The notes below the pieces were generated by a model. The model saw only the letters and a list, made by a program, of their open reading frames with translations, was not told the DNA's origin and searched no databases. Positions 36,038 to 44,924 of a DNA stretch of 64,000 nt are shown here, in pieces; position 1 is the stretch's first letter; each line of letters opens with the position of its first letter. The stretch comes from Halobacillus salinarum (lineage in GTDB: Bacteria > Bacillota > Bacilli > Bacillales > Halobacillaceae), in assembly GCF_022919095.1 (NCBI RefSeq), contig NZ_CP095073.1:4092001-4156000 (forward strand), written 5' to 3'. The position numbers were made by a program, and so were the translations under genes.

Positions 36038-36451
36038 ATGGCAGAAAAAGTTTCTAATACAAGATGGTTCGGCATGGCTCTTAAAGCTCTCCTTGTTTTA
36101 GCCAATAACGAAGGCCTTTGCCCCAGTGGTAAACTTGCGGAAAAGCTTGAGTCCAAATCTGAATTTTTAAGAAAGATTCTCACCCACCTTGTTAAGGCCG
36201 GTTTAATTCAAGCAAAAGAAGGACGAGACGGTGGGTATTCATTGGTTAAAGCTCCGAGTGAAATTACTCTAGCAGAAGTCTATGAAGCGATGAAGGTGGA
36301 GACGTTTCCGAAAGAATTTTTAAGTGTGGAAAGCCAAGAATGCTTCGCCCCCTCCACTAGGGACGCGCTTTGTGAACTCCGTGATGAAATGGAAACGTGG
36401 ATTCTCGGAGGGTTAGAACAAAAAACCTTAACTGATCTCATGAAGAAATAA
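36038..36451 (+). CDS. Rrf2-family transcriptional regulator
   Basis: 137 aa with the Rrf2 winged helix (SNTRWFGMALKALLVLANNEG, LRKILTHLVKAGLI, GRDGGYSL). It has a single Cys (ECFAP) instead of the three that hold Fe-S in IscR/NsrR, so a thiol switch or ligand sensor is more likely. ATG 36038 chosen for its fit to the family; AGAGGTG precedes it. A possible target is the palindromic nitroreductase promoter at 37044. Confidence 0.85.
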   Translation: MAEKVSNTRWFGMALKALLVLANNEGLCPSGKLAEKLESKSEFLRKILTHLVKAGLIQAKEGRDGGYSLVKAPSEITLAEVYEAMKVETFPKEFLSVESQECFAPSTRDALCELRDEMETWILGGLEQKTLTDLMKK

Positions 36452-36479
36452 ATCGAAACCATTTTGGTTTAATTTTCAG

Positions 36480-36515
36480 CTTGTAGAGAACCCCGTGTTT
36501 TCTACAAGTTTTTCT
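36480..36515 (+). terminator. Terminator of the Rrf2 gene
   Basis: CTTGTAGA/TCTACAAG stem (36480-36487 and 36501-36508) followed by TTTTTCTT. Confidence 0.75.
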
Positions 36516-36960
36516 TACCGAAAGGAGCGATGGCCCTTCCTTTTCCGCGGACGAGCTTCCTCGCGAAACCCACGCTCGGCAATCTCGGCTCACTCGTTCT
36601 TCCGCAGGAGTGGAAGGTACCTCGACCCTTGGTATGTTTTAAAGACAGAAAAAGACTCTCCTTCACCTCGCTCCCCTTTGCTCGATAGAGTGCAATCTTT
36701 TTCATGTGCTGACAGCCAGCGGGCCTCAGCTTTTTCTTTTCCACGCAAACGGCCATAACGCAACTTATGCAGTTCTTTTGAATCTGCAAAGCTACGCTCC
36801 ACTTTCTCTTTTCTCATTCTATAAATCCATGTTCCCGATATAAAGAATCACTCTTCGGATCGTTCTCACTCCCTTTCACTTCTTTGGTTTTCTGGCACAA
36901 GTTCTTCCATCGTTACGATTTCCATTTCATTTTGTCATGCTTTTCTTGATTGAAACCAAA
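36502..36960 (-). pseudogene. Remnant of an IS1182-type transposase, 3' part
   Basis: On the minus strand WIYRMRKEKVERSFADSKEL, then HKLRYGRLRGKEK, followed in a shifted frame by GCQHMKKIAL, match the C terminus of IS1182-family transposases as I know them. Frames are broken, the N-terminal part is missing, and the GC-rich stretch at 36530-36620 does not continue the protein. It fills most of the 660-base gap between the Rrf2 and nitroreductase genes. A hairpin at 36967-36989 and an AACGAA...TTCGTT stem with a T9 run (ending about 37028) close the region. Confidence 0.6.
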
Positions 36961-37043
36961 AATCTGGCTGCCGAGATTTTCTCGACAGCTGAAAACGAAA
37001 CCGACCGTTTATGGCTTCGTTTTTTTTTAACGAGTAACTGTAG

Positions 37044-37079
37044 TTGACAAAAGAACAGTTATCAACTTATACTGTTCTT
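37044..37079 (+). promoter_or_regulatory. Nitroreductase promoter with palindromic operator
   Basis: TTGACA (37044-37049), 18-base spacer, TATACT (37068-37073). The perfect repeat AAGAACAGT (37051-37059) / ACTGTTCTT (37071-37079) spans spacer and -10, so a bound dimer would block RNA polymerase. The nearby Rrf2 protein is a candidate. Confidence 0.65.
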
Positions 37080-37113
37080 GTATTAAATACAGTTTATAAA
37101 GGAGACCTGGTTA

Positions 37114-37821
37114 ATGACTCAGAAATCCATGAGCAAAGAAGAATATTTAAATAAAGTCAAAGATCTGGATACAACAAGCGAAGCGCCTAAAGTACTTGAA
37201 GACACCGATTTTTTAACAATAGCAAAAGAGCGCCGATCCGTTAGACAATATGATCCGGACTATAAAATCAATGAAAGTGAGATCCGCGAACTGCTGGAAA
37301 CCGCTATGCTTGCACCGTCCTCTTCCAACCTGCAGCCTTGGAGATTTCTTGTGATTGAGGATCAAAAGGAGAAGGAACGTCTCTCCCCTATTGCCAATGG
37401 CCAGCAGCAAATCACTGAGGCTTCTGTCGTGATTGCTGTACTTGGCGATAAAAAGGCCTATAAAAATGCCGATCAAATCTACAGCCAGATAGCTGAAAAA
37501 GGCAACATGCCTGAGGATGTGAAGGAAATGTATGTAAACAGCATCCTTGAAAACTACGGAAACTTTCCTGAAGCGAAATTGACGCGCATTGCTATGATCG
37601 ACGGCGGACTTGTAGCTATGCAGCTTATGCTTGCGGCTAAAGCAAAAGGATATGATACCGTTCCAATGGGAGGGTATGATGAAGCAGAGTTCGTAAAAGC
37701 CTTTGATGTTCCAGAGGACTATGAGCCTGTCATGCTGATTTCTCTTGGCAAAGGGACAAAAGCAGGATTTGAAAAAACGAGGCTGCCACTGGATGATGTT
37801 GTTCGGTGGAACCACTACTAA
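37114..37821 (+). CDS. Nitroreductase-family FMN oxidoreductase
   Basis: 235 aa. ERRSVRQYDPD near the start, APSSSNLQPWRF and GYDTVPMGGYDEAEF are family FMN- and NAD(P)H-binding parts. Reduces quinones or nitro compounds with NAD(P)H. AAAGGAG 10 bases before ATG. Shares a promoter region, and probably a transcript, with the SDR gene 70 bases downstream; together they look like an electrophile or quinone stress pair. Confidence 0.9.
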   Translation: MTQKSMSKEEYLNKVKDLDTTSEAPKVLEDTDFLTIAKERRSVRQYDPDYKINESEIRELLETAMLAPSSSNLQPWRFLVIEDQKEKERLSPIANGQQQITEASVVIAVLGDKKAYKNADQIYSQIAEKGNMPEDVKEMYVNSILENYGNFPEAKLTRIAMIDGGLVAMQLMLAAKAKGYDTVPMGGYDEAEFVKAFDVPEDYEPVMLISLGKGTKAGFEKTRLPLDDVVRWNHY

Positions 37822-37891
37822 TCCGGACACAACTAAAGCGCACCCTAAGAAGTAAGCTTACATCCTATCAAATTTAAAGGAGGTCTCTGTT

Positions 37892-38662
37892 ATGAAATAC
37901 ACCGTCATTACAGGAGCAAGTTCAGGAATTGGATATGAAACAGCCAAAGCCTTCGCCGCGCAAGGAAAGAACCTTATTCTTACAGCGAGAAGAGAAGAAA
38001 AGCTGAAGGAGTTAACATCCAGCATTCATGAAATCGATTCTTCCCTGGATGTACAACTCCGTATTGCTGACCTTTCTGACAATAGTGAAGTCTACAAATT
38101 GTACGACAGCTTAAAAGAGTTTGATATTGAAACGTGGATCAACAATGCGGGCTTCGGAAATTTTGATGCGGTCAGTGACCAGGAACTTCCCAAAATCGAG
38201 AAAATGCTTCGCTTGAATAATGAAGCGTTGACGATTCTGTCGAGCCTTTATGCTCGTGACTATCAGGACAAGGAAGGCACCCAGCTGATCAACGTGTCCT
38301 CCGGTGGCGGCTACACGATTGTTGCGGATGCGGTCACTTATTGCGCAACGAAATTTTTCGTCAGCTCTTTTACCGAAGGTCTTGCCCAGGAGCTTGAAGC
38401 AAAAGGCGCTCAATTGAAAGCGAAAGTACTGGCACCTGCGGCAACAGAAACGGAGTTTGCTAAGCAAGCGATCGATGTTGAGGAATTCAATTACAATGAA
38501 TCAGTCCCTCAATTTCATACGGCCAAAGAAATGGCTGGTTTTATGATTGACTTGTACAACAGTGACAAGGTCGTCGGAATCGTAGATGGTAATACCTACG
38601 AGTTTTTCTTACGTGACCCGATTTATCCTTTTGTATCAAAGTCCTCCACTTCTAATTCGTGA
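37892..38662 (+). CDS. Short-chain dehydrogenase/reductase
   Basis: 256 aa classical SDR: TGASSGIG cofactor motif at residues 6-13, NNAG, Ser in INVSSGGGY, catalytic YCATK. AAAGGAGGT before ATG. Substrate unknown. Follows the nitroreductase gene in the same direction and is closed by a terminator at 38712. Confidence 0.9.
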   Translation: MKYTVITGASSGIGYETAKAFAAQGKNLILTARREEKLKELTSSIHEIDSSLDVQLRIADLSDNSEVYKLYDSLKEFDIETWINNAGFGNFDAVSDQELPKIEKMLRLNNEALTILSSLYARDYQDKEGTQLINVSSGGGYTIVADAVTYCATKFFVSSFTEGLAQELEAKGAQLKAKVLAPAATETEFAKQAIDVEEFNYNESVPQFHTAKEMAGFMIDLYNSDKVVGIVDGNTYEFFLRDPIYPFVSKSSTSNS

Positions 38663-38711
38663 AGCATGCTGTTTATATAAAACGATAGATGCACAATCAA
38701 AGAAAGAGACT

Positions 38712-38742
38712 CCTCAGTAGTTTGGTCAACTAATGAGGAGCC
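38712..38742 (+). terminator. Terminator after SDR gene
   Basis: CTCCTCAGTAGTT pairs with AACTAATGAGGAG (one mismatch), 5-base loop, pyrimidine-rich tail. Confidence 0.65.
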
Positions 38743-38836
38743 TCCTTCTTGTTGGGTAAAACATTTGATATTCTGGACAGAACCTCCACCCATTTCATAA
38801 AAAATCCCTCAGAATGAGCTTGCACAGATTTTTTCC

Positions 38837-39940
38837 TCATTGACTTACCCAGTAATCTCTATGAATCACAACCTTTTGGCTGCTATCAGCTTTTTTCATA
38901 GCCTCTGTGCTTGAAAGCCCCTTAATTTCCAGTAATTGTGTAGAAGTGAAATTCACACTGCCTTTCCCAATCGGCTGTCCCTTTACGTTCACTACCTCTA
39001 CGACATCATGAATATTAAAGTTACCTAAAATGTTCGTGATCCCGGCAGGCAAAAGACTCTTCCCGTGCTTTAATAGCGCGGTTTCCGCCCCATGATCCAC
39101 TTCAATTTTCCCTCTGGGAATGGAGTGAAGCGAGAGCCACTGTTTCGCATGATTCATACTGGACTTAGAGCTGTCACCGATATACGTTCCATCCCCTTTT
39201 CCAGCGAGAATATCAACCAGTTTTTCCTCCCCTGACCCCGCTCCAATGAATACTTTCACTCCTAAACGTAAGGCTGTTCGTGCGGCTTCTATTTTTGATT
39301 TCATCCCGCCGGTACCCACTTTTGATCCGGCTCCAGCAGCACCATTCACTAAATGATCCTCGATCTCATGAAGGAAAGTGTACTTTTTTGCATTTGGATG
39401 TGTTCGTGGATTTTGTTCATATATGCCATTGATATCTGTGAGAATCATTAGAAAATCGGCATGCACCAGACCACTGACGAGCGCAGATAACATGTCGTTA
39501 TCACCAAAGGTCAGTTCATCAACGGCTACGGAGTCATTTTCATTTACAATCGGTATCACATGACGCTTTAAAAGTTCAGCTAAGGTTGCATATGCATTTT
39601 GATATTGTTTTTTATGCAGGAAGTTCTGCCTCGTCAGCAGTAATTGTGCGGCAACGATGCCATGTCTTTTAAACTCTTCCGTATATCCTTTTAATAATTG
39701 TCCCTGCCCGACAGCTGCCGCTGCTTGTTTTCCAGCAATCGTAACAGGACGTGAGGAATAGCCAAGATCTGTGAATCCGGCTGCAACCGCTCCGGATGAA
39801 ATTAGAATCACCTCATGCCCATGCTGCTTTAAACGGGCAAGCGCATCTACGTGCTCACGTAGCTTTTCGGTGCTTAACCCTCCATTGGCATTGGTTAAGG
39901 AGCTGCTCCCTATTTTGACAACGATCCTTTTCTTGCTCAT
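38837..39940 (-). CDS. proB: Glutamate 5-kinase
   Basis: 367 aa: amino acid kinase domain ([37 protein letters not shown]) and a C-terminal PUA domain. First step of proline synthesis, an osmolyte in halophilic Bacillaceae. proA is not next to it, which is unusual. No clear ribosome site spacing problem: ATG 39940. The leader upstream carries an attenuator. Confidence 0.95.
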   Translation of the reverse strand: MSKKRIVVKIGSSSLTNANGGLSTEKLREHVDALARLKQHGHEVILISSGAVAAGFTDLGYSSRPVTIAGKQAAAAVGQGQLLKGYTEEFKRHGIVAAQLLLTRQNFLHKKQYQNAYATLAELLKRHVIPIVNENDSVAVDELTFGDNDMLSALVSGLVHADFLMILTDINGIYEQNPRTHPNAKKYTFLHEIEDHLVNGAAGAGSKVGTGGMKSKIEAARTALRLGVKVFIGAGSGEEKLVDILAGKGDGTYIGDSSKSSMNHAKQWLSLHSIPRGKIEVDHGAETALLKHGKSLLPAGITNILGNFNIHDVVEVVNVKGQPIGKGSVNFTSTQLLEIKGLSSTEAMKKADSSQKVVIHRDYWVSQ

Positions 39941-39966
39941 TGATCATTCACCATCCAAGTTTTATG

Positions 39967-40122
39967 TAAAAAAAGCCCTTCTTTCCTTCTTCAAAGGACG
40001 GAAGAGCATAGTCGTTCCACAGTTTTATCAAAATTCGTTCACCGTGATCCTTACTTTCAATTTTCGCCGTTGAACCTTCTATATTAATACATCATTATGT
40101 ATGAAACTTAATGAGGAGTCAA
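39967..40122 (-). promoter_or_regulatory. proB promoter and attenuator-type leader
   Basis: On the minus strand TTGACT-17-CATAAT near 40099-40122 starts a leader of about 125 bases. It ends in a stem formed by GCTCTTC..TCCTT and AAGGA..GAAGGGC followed by TTTTTT (about 39967-40005), upstream of proB. The segment TGTGGAACG before it loosely resembles the T-box GGTGGNACCGCG. proB in Bacillus is T-box controlled, but this leader is short and stem I is not evident to me. Confidence 0.4.
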
Positions 40123-40152
40123 TGTAAAATCGACTGATTTTTTCGAAAAGTT

Positions 40153-40194
40153 AAAAAGAAGCCCCGCATAAGCATTCAGCTTAAGTGGAGCCTC
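40153..40194 (-). terminator. Terminator of the general stress flavoprotein gene
   Basis: Minus strand GAGGCTCCACTTAAGC pairs with GCTTATGCGGGGCTTC (with G-T pairs) and is followed by TTTTT. Confidence 0.75.
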
Positions 40195-40225
40195 TGTTCG
40201 TCCCATTTTCTACCCAGCAGGATAG

Positions 40226-40741
40226 TTATTTCGTGTCTTCATCAAAGTGGACCGTATCTTTTAAATCATTATTTTCTTCTATCGTTTTACTGCTGGCCAT
40301 CTTTTTCACGAATTCCTTCACGGTCTTCACGTTTATACCGGACTCCCAGTATTCAGCGATTTCGGGTGTCACTTTAACCAGTACAACATTCGGATCATCA
40401 GCAGACGTATTCAGTACTTTTTCGACAATCTTATTCCAGTATTCTTTCTTCTTCTTGTCATCCTGGACAAATTCAGCCGTGCCGCTGATGGACACATAGG
40501 AGTTCCCCGCATAAGCCAGGTTAACGGCAGGGTTCCGTTCGATATCCCGGTATTTCTCTGTATCCTTTTCGGTAATGAACCAGATCTCTTCCTTGTCCAA
40601 TTCTACGTCCTTCGTATGCATCGGCCGGGACAAGAGTCTGCCTTCCGGCGATACCGTCGTCAGCATCGCTACCTTCTCATCTTTAATTAAGTCTTTAATC
40701 TTCTTGATGGCTTCCTGATTTTCTGAGGTTTGGTCAGACAT
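40226..40741 (-). CDS. General stress protein 26-like FMN-binding protein
   Basis: 171 aa pyridoxamine-phosphate-oxidase-like split barrel (MLTTVSPEGRLLSRPM, WFITEKDTEKYRDI, YVSISGTAE). Similar to B. subtilis YdaG. Such proteins bind flavin and are induced by salt and general stress. AGGAGG before ATG. Single gene with its own terminator. Confidence 0.87.
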   Translation of the reverse strand: MSDQTSENQEAIKKIKDLIKDEKVAMLTTVSPEGRLLSRPMHTKDVELDKEEIWFITEKDTEKYRDIERNPAVNLAYAGNSYVSISGTAEFVQDDKKKKEYWNKIVEKVLNTSADDPNVVLVKVTPEIAEYWESGINVKTVKEFVKKMASSKTIEENNDLKDTVHFDEDTK

Positions 40742-40948
40742 TGATGTTTCCTCCTTTTTGTCCTTAACAGGAGCTTCTCTTTTTCAAAAGAATAAAGCTG
40801 TCTACTATCTATCCAACTTCTTCTCCCTTTTCCCGGAAAGACTCAGCATTACACTTTTCCGACTATAAGCATGAGGAGGGGTTTCACGGACCCTTTTCTT
40901 CGCTCAATCAGTATGTATTCCGCCATTCTTCCTCACTTACAAGGTCTC

Positions 40949-42535
40949 TTAAAAGAGAACTGCTGTGAATAAGGCAGCGATTCCTGCTAATAATCCGTAT
41001 AACAAGGCTGGAAAAATCGTTTTTCGAATGATATCGCCTTCTTTTCCTGAAAGTCCAACCACAGCACCTGCAGCCACTACATTATGAACACATATCATAT
41101 TTCCCGCAGCTGCTCCAATCACTTGCAGCGAGAGAATCGTATCTTTCGCGAGCGCTGTCTCTTCTGCAATACTGTATTGGATAGGGGAAAACGTCAGCGT
41201 CGACACCGTCGCACTTCCTGTAATAAAGGCACCCAATTCTCCGAGAAATGGAGCTGCGAGCACCCACATGGAACCGAATCCACCAGCCAGGGTTTGAGCT
41301 ATGTATTGAGGCATGCTGATCAGGTCATTCGCATTCATCCCTGAGTTTGTAAATACTTGGACGAGTGCTAATGTGGCCGCTAAAGCTAACGCTGCATCTT
41401 TCATAGAAATTATTGATTCCTTCGCCGCTTTTGAAAAATTAAGGAGAGATTTCCGTTGAATCACTACCGCTGCCACCGCAGCAAACACGAGCACAGAGCC
41501 TGGGGAGTACAGGACTTGCCACTTGGACGTAATCTCATCGACACCGAGGATATTCGTCCACGTCAAATCCACCCAATTTAATGTGAAATTTTTTACGTCA
41601 GGAACAATTCTAGTGATAAGCAACAACCCGACAATCATCAAGTAAGGAGCCCAAGCCGTTAACAATCCCATGCTGGAAGCTTTTTCTTCTACGACAAAAT
41701 CCTCTTGAAGAGCATCCTGCCACGAAGACTTTGGCAGTAAAAACCCTTTCTTTGCTGTAAATGTTGCGACGACTAATCCAGTAAGTGAGGCTAAGATAGC
41801 AACAAACTCGTGACCGAACAATACAGCATAGAGAAATGCTGATAAAGTGTAAGTTAGTCCTATGAATAAAGTCCATGGAAGCATCTCCATTGCATCTTTC
41901 CAACCTTTTTTCTTCCCGAAGAATACCGTCAATACGACCACGAGAATGAACGGGATAAACGTACCGGCAAATAAATCAAAAAATGCAATTTGAGCCCCTA
42001 TCTCTTGATAAAAGGATAACCCTGCCTCCGGTAAATTACTTAGCCCCACTTGAATCGGAGTTCCTACCGCTCCAAAAGACACGGCTGAACTATCTGCGAT
42101 GAGAGCAATGGCCGCTGCTGCCATTGGTGTAAATCCTAAGGCAACCATCAATGGTCCGGTTACAGCTGCTGGAGTACCAAATCCTGCAGCACCTTCAATT
42201 AACGCCCCGAATAAAAAAGCTACAATTACAATTTGTACACGCATATCTGTTGATATATTTCTAAACCCTTGATTAATACGGTTCACCGCGCCTGTATGGC
42301 GAAGTGTATTCAACAAGACAATGGCTCCAAACAAAATAAACAAGATCGTCAACGTTTTATGAGCCCCTTGCAGAACCGATGCGGCAATGGCATCCGTTTT
42401 CATTCCCCACACGAATGAGGATAATGCAATAACAATCAACGCACTTATGAACATACCCTTCTTAGCTGACATTCGAAGGAGCACTAAAAAAATGAACGGA
42501 GCCAAAATTGCACTCAAAGCGACTAGTAATAACAT
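40949..42535 (-). CDS. lctP: L-lactate permease
   Basis: 528 aa, LctP/LldP family with about 13 hydrophobic helices: GALIEGAAGFGTPAAVTGPLM and GAAAGNMICVHNVVAA are family marks. I start at ATG 42535, 6-7 bases after GAGGG; ATG 42541 overlaps the ribosome site. A cre lies 33 bases upstream. It could take up, or export, the L-lactate produced by the rhamnonate pathway (inference). Confidence 0.93.
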   Translation of the reverse strand: MLLLVALSAILAPFIFLVLLRMSAKKGMFISALIVIALSSFVWGMKTDAIAASVLQGAHKTLTILFILFGAIVLLNTLRHTGAVNRINQGFRNISTDMRVQIVIVAFLFGALIEGAAGFGTPAAVTGPLMVALGFTPMAAAAIALIADSSAVSFGAVGTPIQVGLSNLPEAGLSFYQEIGAQIAFFDLFAGTFIPFILVVVLTVFFGKKKGWKDAMEMLPWTLFIGLTYTLSAFLYAVLFGHEFVAILASLTGLVVATFTAKKGFLLPKSSWQDALQEDFVVEEKASSMGLLTAWAPYLMIVGLLLITRIVPDVKNFTLNWVDLTWTNILGVDEITSKWQVLYSPGSVLVFAAVAAVVIQRKSLLNFSKAAKESIISMKDAALALAATLALVQVFTNSGMNANDLISMPQYIAQTLAGGFGSMWVLAAPFLGELGAFITGSATVSTLTFSPIQYSIAEETALAKDTILSLQVIGAAAGNMICVHNVVAAGAVVGLSGKEGDIIRKTIFPALLYGLLAGIAALFTAVLF

Positions 42536-42567
42536 GAACATCCCTCAACTTTCATAGATTCATAATC

Positions 42568-42581
42568 TGTTAGCGCTTTCA
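42568..42581. promoter_or_regulatory. cre in the lctP promoter region
   Basis: TGTTAGCGCTTTCA fits the CcpA consensus with one mismatch and lies just upstream of lctP, as expected for a secondary carbon source permease. Confidence 0.6.
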
Positions 42582-42903
42582 AAAAAATAAGTAATAAAAC
42601 ATCTGATGACCTGTCGTTTCATTTTATACATAATTCACTTGCTGTGACAAGAATACTTTTTGAACTAGAAAACCTTTTGCGCTCGATCTTCCTCTCCTCT
42701 TTCTTAATGAAACTAGCAAACTTCTATCCTTGTGTATTTATTATTTAAGGAGGGTAAACGTTCCTGCCGGTCGTATGTCCATTCATTTATGAAATGCCTT
42801 TGAAAAAATCTCTAAAAAATTCAGCTTCCTTGATTTAAGTCAATGAAACTCTTCTTCACACAAAATACAATAGTTATGAAATCAAATTCGAGGAGGTTGT
42901 TTT
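42582..42903. other. Intergenic region upstream of lctP and the DUF4386 gene
   Basis: Divergent promoter region. An AAGGAGGG at 42747-42754 has no start codon at proper distance. I see no gene here. Confidence 0.4.
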
Positions 42904-43623
42904 ATGAAAGCAAGGAGAACAACTCACCAAACCATGCAGCAGAAAGCAGCAATCTTTTCTGGGATCGCATTACTGGTCATGACATTGGCGGCTTTTTTTG
43001 CCCAAGGCTATGTTCACAGTTCATTGGTCGTTGAGGGAGATGCGGTAACTACATTAAAAAACATCCAAGCATCTCAATCGTTGTTTCGTCTTGAGGTACT
43101 TGGATGGATGATCATTGTCATTGCGGATGTAGTAGTAGCCTGGGGTTTTTATGTGTTCTTGAAGCCGTTTCATCGTAGTTACGCCTTATTAGCCGGTGGG
43201 CTTCGATTACTTTACACAGCAATTCTGGCGATTGCGGTGGCACAGCTTTTTACAGCCGCTCGTATTGGTCAACAATCAGTGTCAGGAATATCGTCGGATA
43301 CTTCAGCCCTGCAGGCTATGAGTTCACTCACAGCTTTTGAAGCCATCTGGTCATTAGGATTAATCATTTTTGGGCTTCATCTTATCTCCGTTGGCTTGGT
43401 AACAATGAATACAAAAAAGATCCCAAAAGTCATCAGCATTCTAGTCATTTTAGCGGGCATCAGCTACTCGCTGATTCATTTCATGTACAATTTCGTGCCA
43501 CAGATGGAAAGTTTTACAGGTCTGCTGGAATTAATTCTTATGGCTCCCATGTTGATAGGTGAATTAGGCTTTGGTATATGGTTATTGGTGAAAGGAAGGA
43601 AATTGACTATGGACTACTACTAA
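42904..43623 (+). CDS. DUF4386-family membrane protein
   Basis: 239 aa with six hydrophobic helices; LFRLEVLGWMIIVIADVVVAWGFY and the helix pairs fit DUF4386. Function unknown. GAGGAGG 7 bases before ATG. It overlaps by four bases, tail to tail, the Crp/Fnr gene; this pairing suggests the regulator controls it or responds to the same signal. Confidence 0.82.
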   Translation: MKARRTTHQTMQQKAAIFSGIALLVMTLAAFFAQGYVHSSLVVEGDAVTTLKNIQASQSLFRLEVLGWMIIVIADVVVAWGFYVFLKPFHRSYALLAGGLRLLYTAILAIAVAQLFTAARIGQQSVSGISSDTSALQAMSSLTAFEAIWSLGLIIFGLHLISVGLVTMNTKKIPKVISILVILAGISYSLIHFMYNFVPQMESFTGLLELILMAPMLIGELGFGIWLLVKGRKLTMDYY

Positions 43624-44216
43624 TCAACAATCCTGAGGTGGCTGGCTGCTGACCGTTTCTTAATACGGCTTAAAGATTCCGGCTTAATTCCAAGGTAGCT
43701 TGCGAGTTGGTACTGGGGAACACGATCAACTAAATCTGGTCTTTTTGCCATCAAGGCTTGATATCGCTCTTCTGGTGTCGAAGAGATAAAAGAGGAGAAA
43801 TCATCCCTCATAGCACCCATATCTGCTTGAATCATTTTGCGAGTCATCGCTTCTAACACCGGATGCATGTCGTAAGCTTCCTGTTCTGTAGACAAATCAC
43901 CTGCAACCAGTGTACAGTCTTCCAAACAGCTAAGAGAATATGGAGAAACTTTATCAGGAGTATGCTGATTAAAGATCGTTACACTTTGCTCTTCCGTAAA
44001 GAAATTATAAGTATTCTCATTTCCATTTGCATCGACAGCGTACTGCCGGACACACCCTTGTAAAACAAAATAGCATTTATGGGGAACATCTCCTTGATGT
44101 AAAAGGATCGTTCCTTTCTTAAAAGCAGCAACTGGAACATCTTCTGTCAGTTTTACTAATTCTGATTCACTGAGGTCGGAAAAACGTTTCATATACTGGA
44201 TTAGAACATCTTTCAC
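43620..44216 (-). CDS. Crp/Fnr-family transcriptional regulator
   Basis: 198 aa. N-terminal cyclic-nucleotide-like domain (FKKGTILLHQGDVPHKCYFVLQGCVRQYAVDANG) and C-terminal helix-turn-helix (QYQLASYLGIKPESLSRIKKR). No Fe-S cysteine cluster. Start GTG 44216 is 8 bases after GGAGG; GTG 44225 overlaps that site. Confidence 0.88.
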   Translation of the reverse strand: MKDVLIQYMKRFSDLSESELVKLTEDVPVAAFKKGTILLHQGDVPHKCYFVLQGCVRQYAVDANGNENTYNFFTEEQSVTIFNQHTPDKVSPYSLSCLEDCTLVAGDLSTEQEAYDMHPVLEAMTRKMIQADMGAMRDDFSSFISSTPEERYQALMAKRPDLVDRVPQYQLASYLGIKPESLSRIKKRSAASHLRIVD

Positions 44217-44632
44217 AGTATTCACCTCCCTTATTAAGAATTGTTATTTATTCTTCTATTATAGCAAGATTTATCAGGGATAGGCTGTTGGAGGTGGGGA
44301 TAAAGTGAACCATTGATCTCATGTTTTAATCCATTTAATATATGCAATCCATTAGTGTTCATGATAGAGTGACGAAACTATTAAAAATGGAGTCACAATC
44401 CCTTTGGATAACAGAGGTGGTTAATCATAAGAAAAAGTTGGTTAAATTTTGCATAAGGCATTAATAATGTAGGTTTTGGAAGTTTGATTGTAAAAAATTA
44501 TGTATTATAGAAGTAGAGTAAATAGTATAACGGGCTCAGCTATAATAGCTCGTGTTTATTACGGATCCGTACACTCAATGAACAAAGAAGCAAGGCAGAT
44601 TCAGTAATTATTTATACTAGGAGGAGATACGT
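44217..44632. other. Intergenic region before the small membrane protein
   Basis: AT-rich, about 415 bases. A 26-codon frame near 44391 has no ribosome site. TTGATT and TATTAT near 44483-44506 might be a promoter with poor spacing. Nothing else recognised. Confidence 0.35.
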
Positions 44633-44812
44633 TTGGACTTGTTTTTATTTATTTCGGTAATTGTTGGTTTAACTTTTATTTTTTTATATTTTGTACTCCA
44701 GTTTGACTTTAAAAAGAAGAAATTAGAGGTCGAAGAAAAAAGACTAGAATTGGAAAAGCAAAAGTTTGAACACGAGAAAGAATGTCAAGATCAAGGAGAA
44801 AAAGAGCTTTAA
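44633..44812 (+). CDS. Small single-pass membrane protein, TTG start
   Basis: 59 aa. TTG 44633 follows a strong AGGAGGAG (44619-44626) by 6 bases. Residues 2-24 form one hydrophobic helix; residues 25-59 are a highly charged, coiled-coil-like tail (KKKKLEVEEKRLELEKQKFE). No homologue recognised. Monocistronic, closed by the hairpin at 44869. Confidence 0.65.
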   Translation: MDLFLFISVIVGLTFIFLYFVLQFDFKKKKLEVEEKRLELEKQKFEHEKECQDQGEKEL

Positions 44813-44868
44813 AAAGATAACCATTTTATGTATAAATGCTGTTGTCCTAATAATGCTTCTATTACTAA

Positions 44869-44909
44869 AAAAGGGAAAAGCGATTAAAGTGATCTCGCTC
44901 GTCCCTTTT
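44869..44909. terminator. Bidirectional terminator between small ORF and gbsR
   Basis: AAAAGGGA..AGCGA (44869-44883) pairs with TCGCT..TCCCTTTT (44895-44909) around an 11-base loop, giving T runs in both directions. Confidence 0.7.
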
Positions 44910-44924
44910 CATTTCTCCATTGAT

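Noticed and set aside
36530-36620. GC-rich stretch considered as a separate interspersed repeat
   Set aside because: It is continuous with the transposase remnant and only one copy is seen in the window, so I do not call it separately.
44391-44471. 26-codon frame in the Crp/Fnr to small-ORF gap
   Set aside because: No ribosome site, no recognisable feature and very short.
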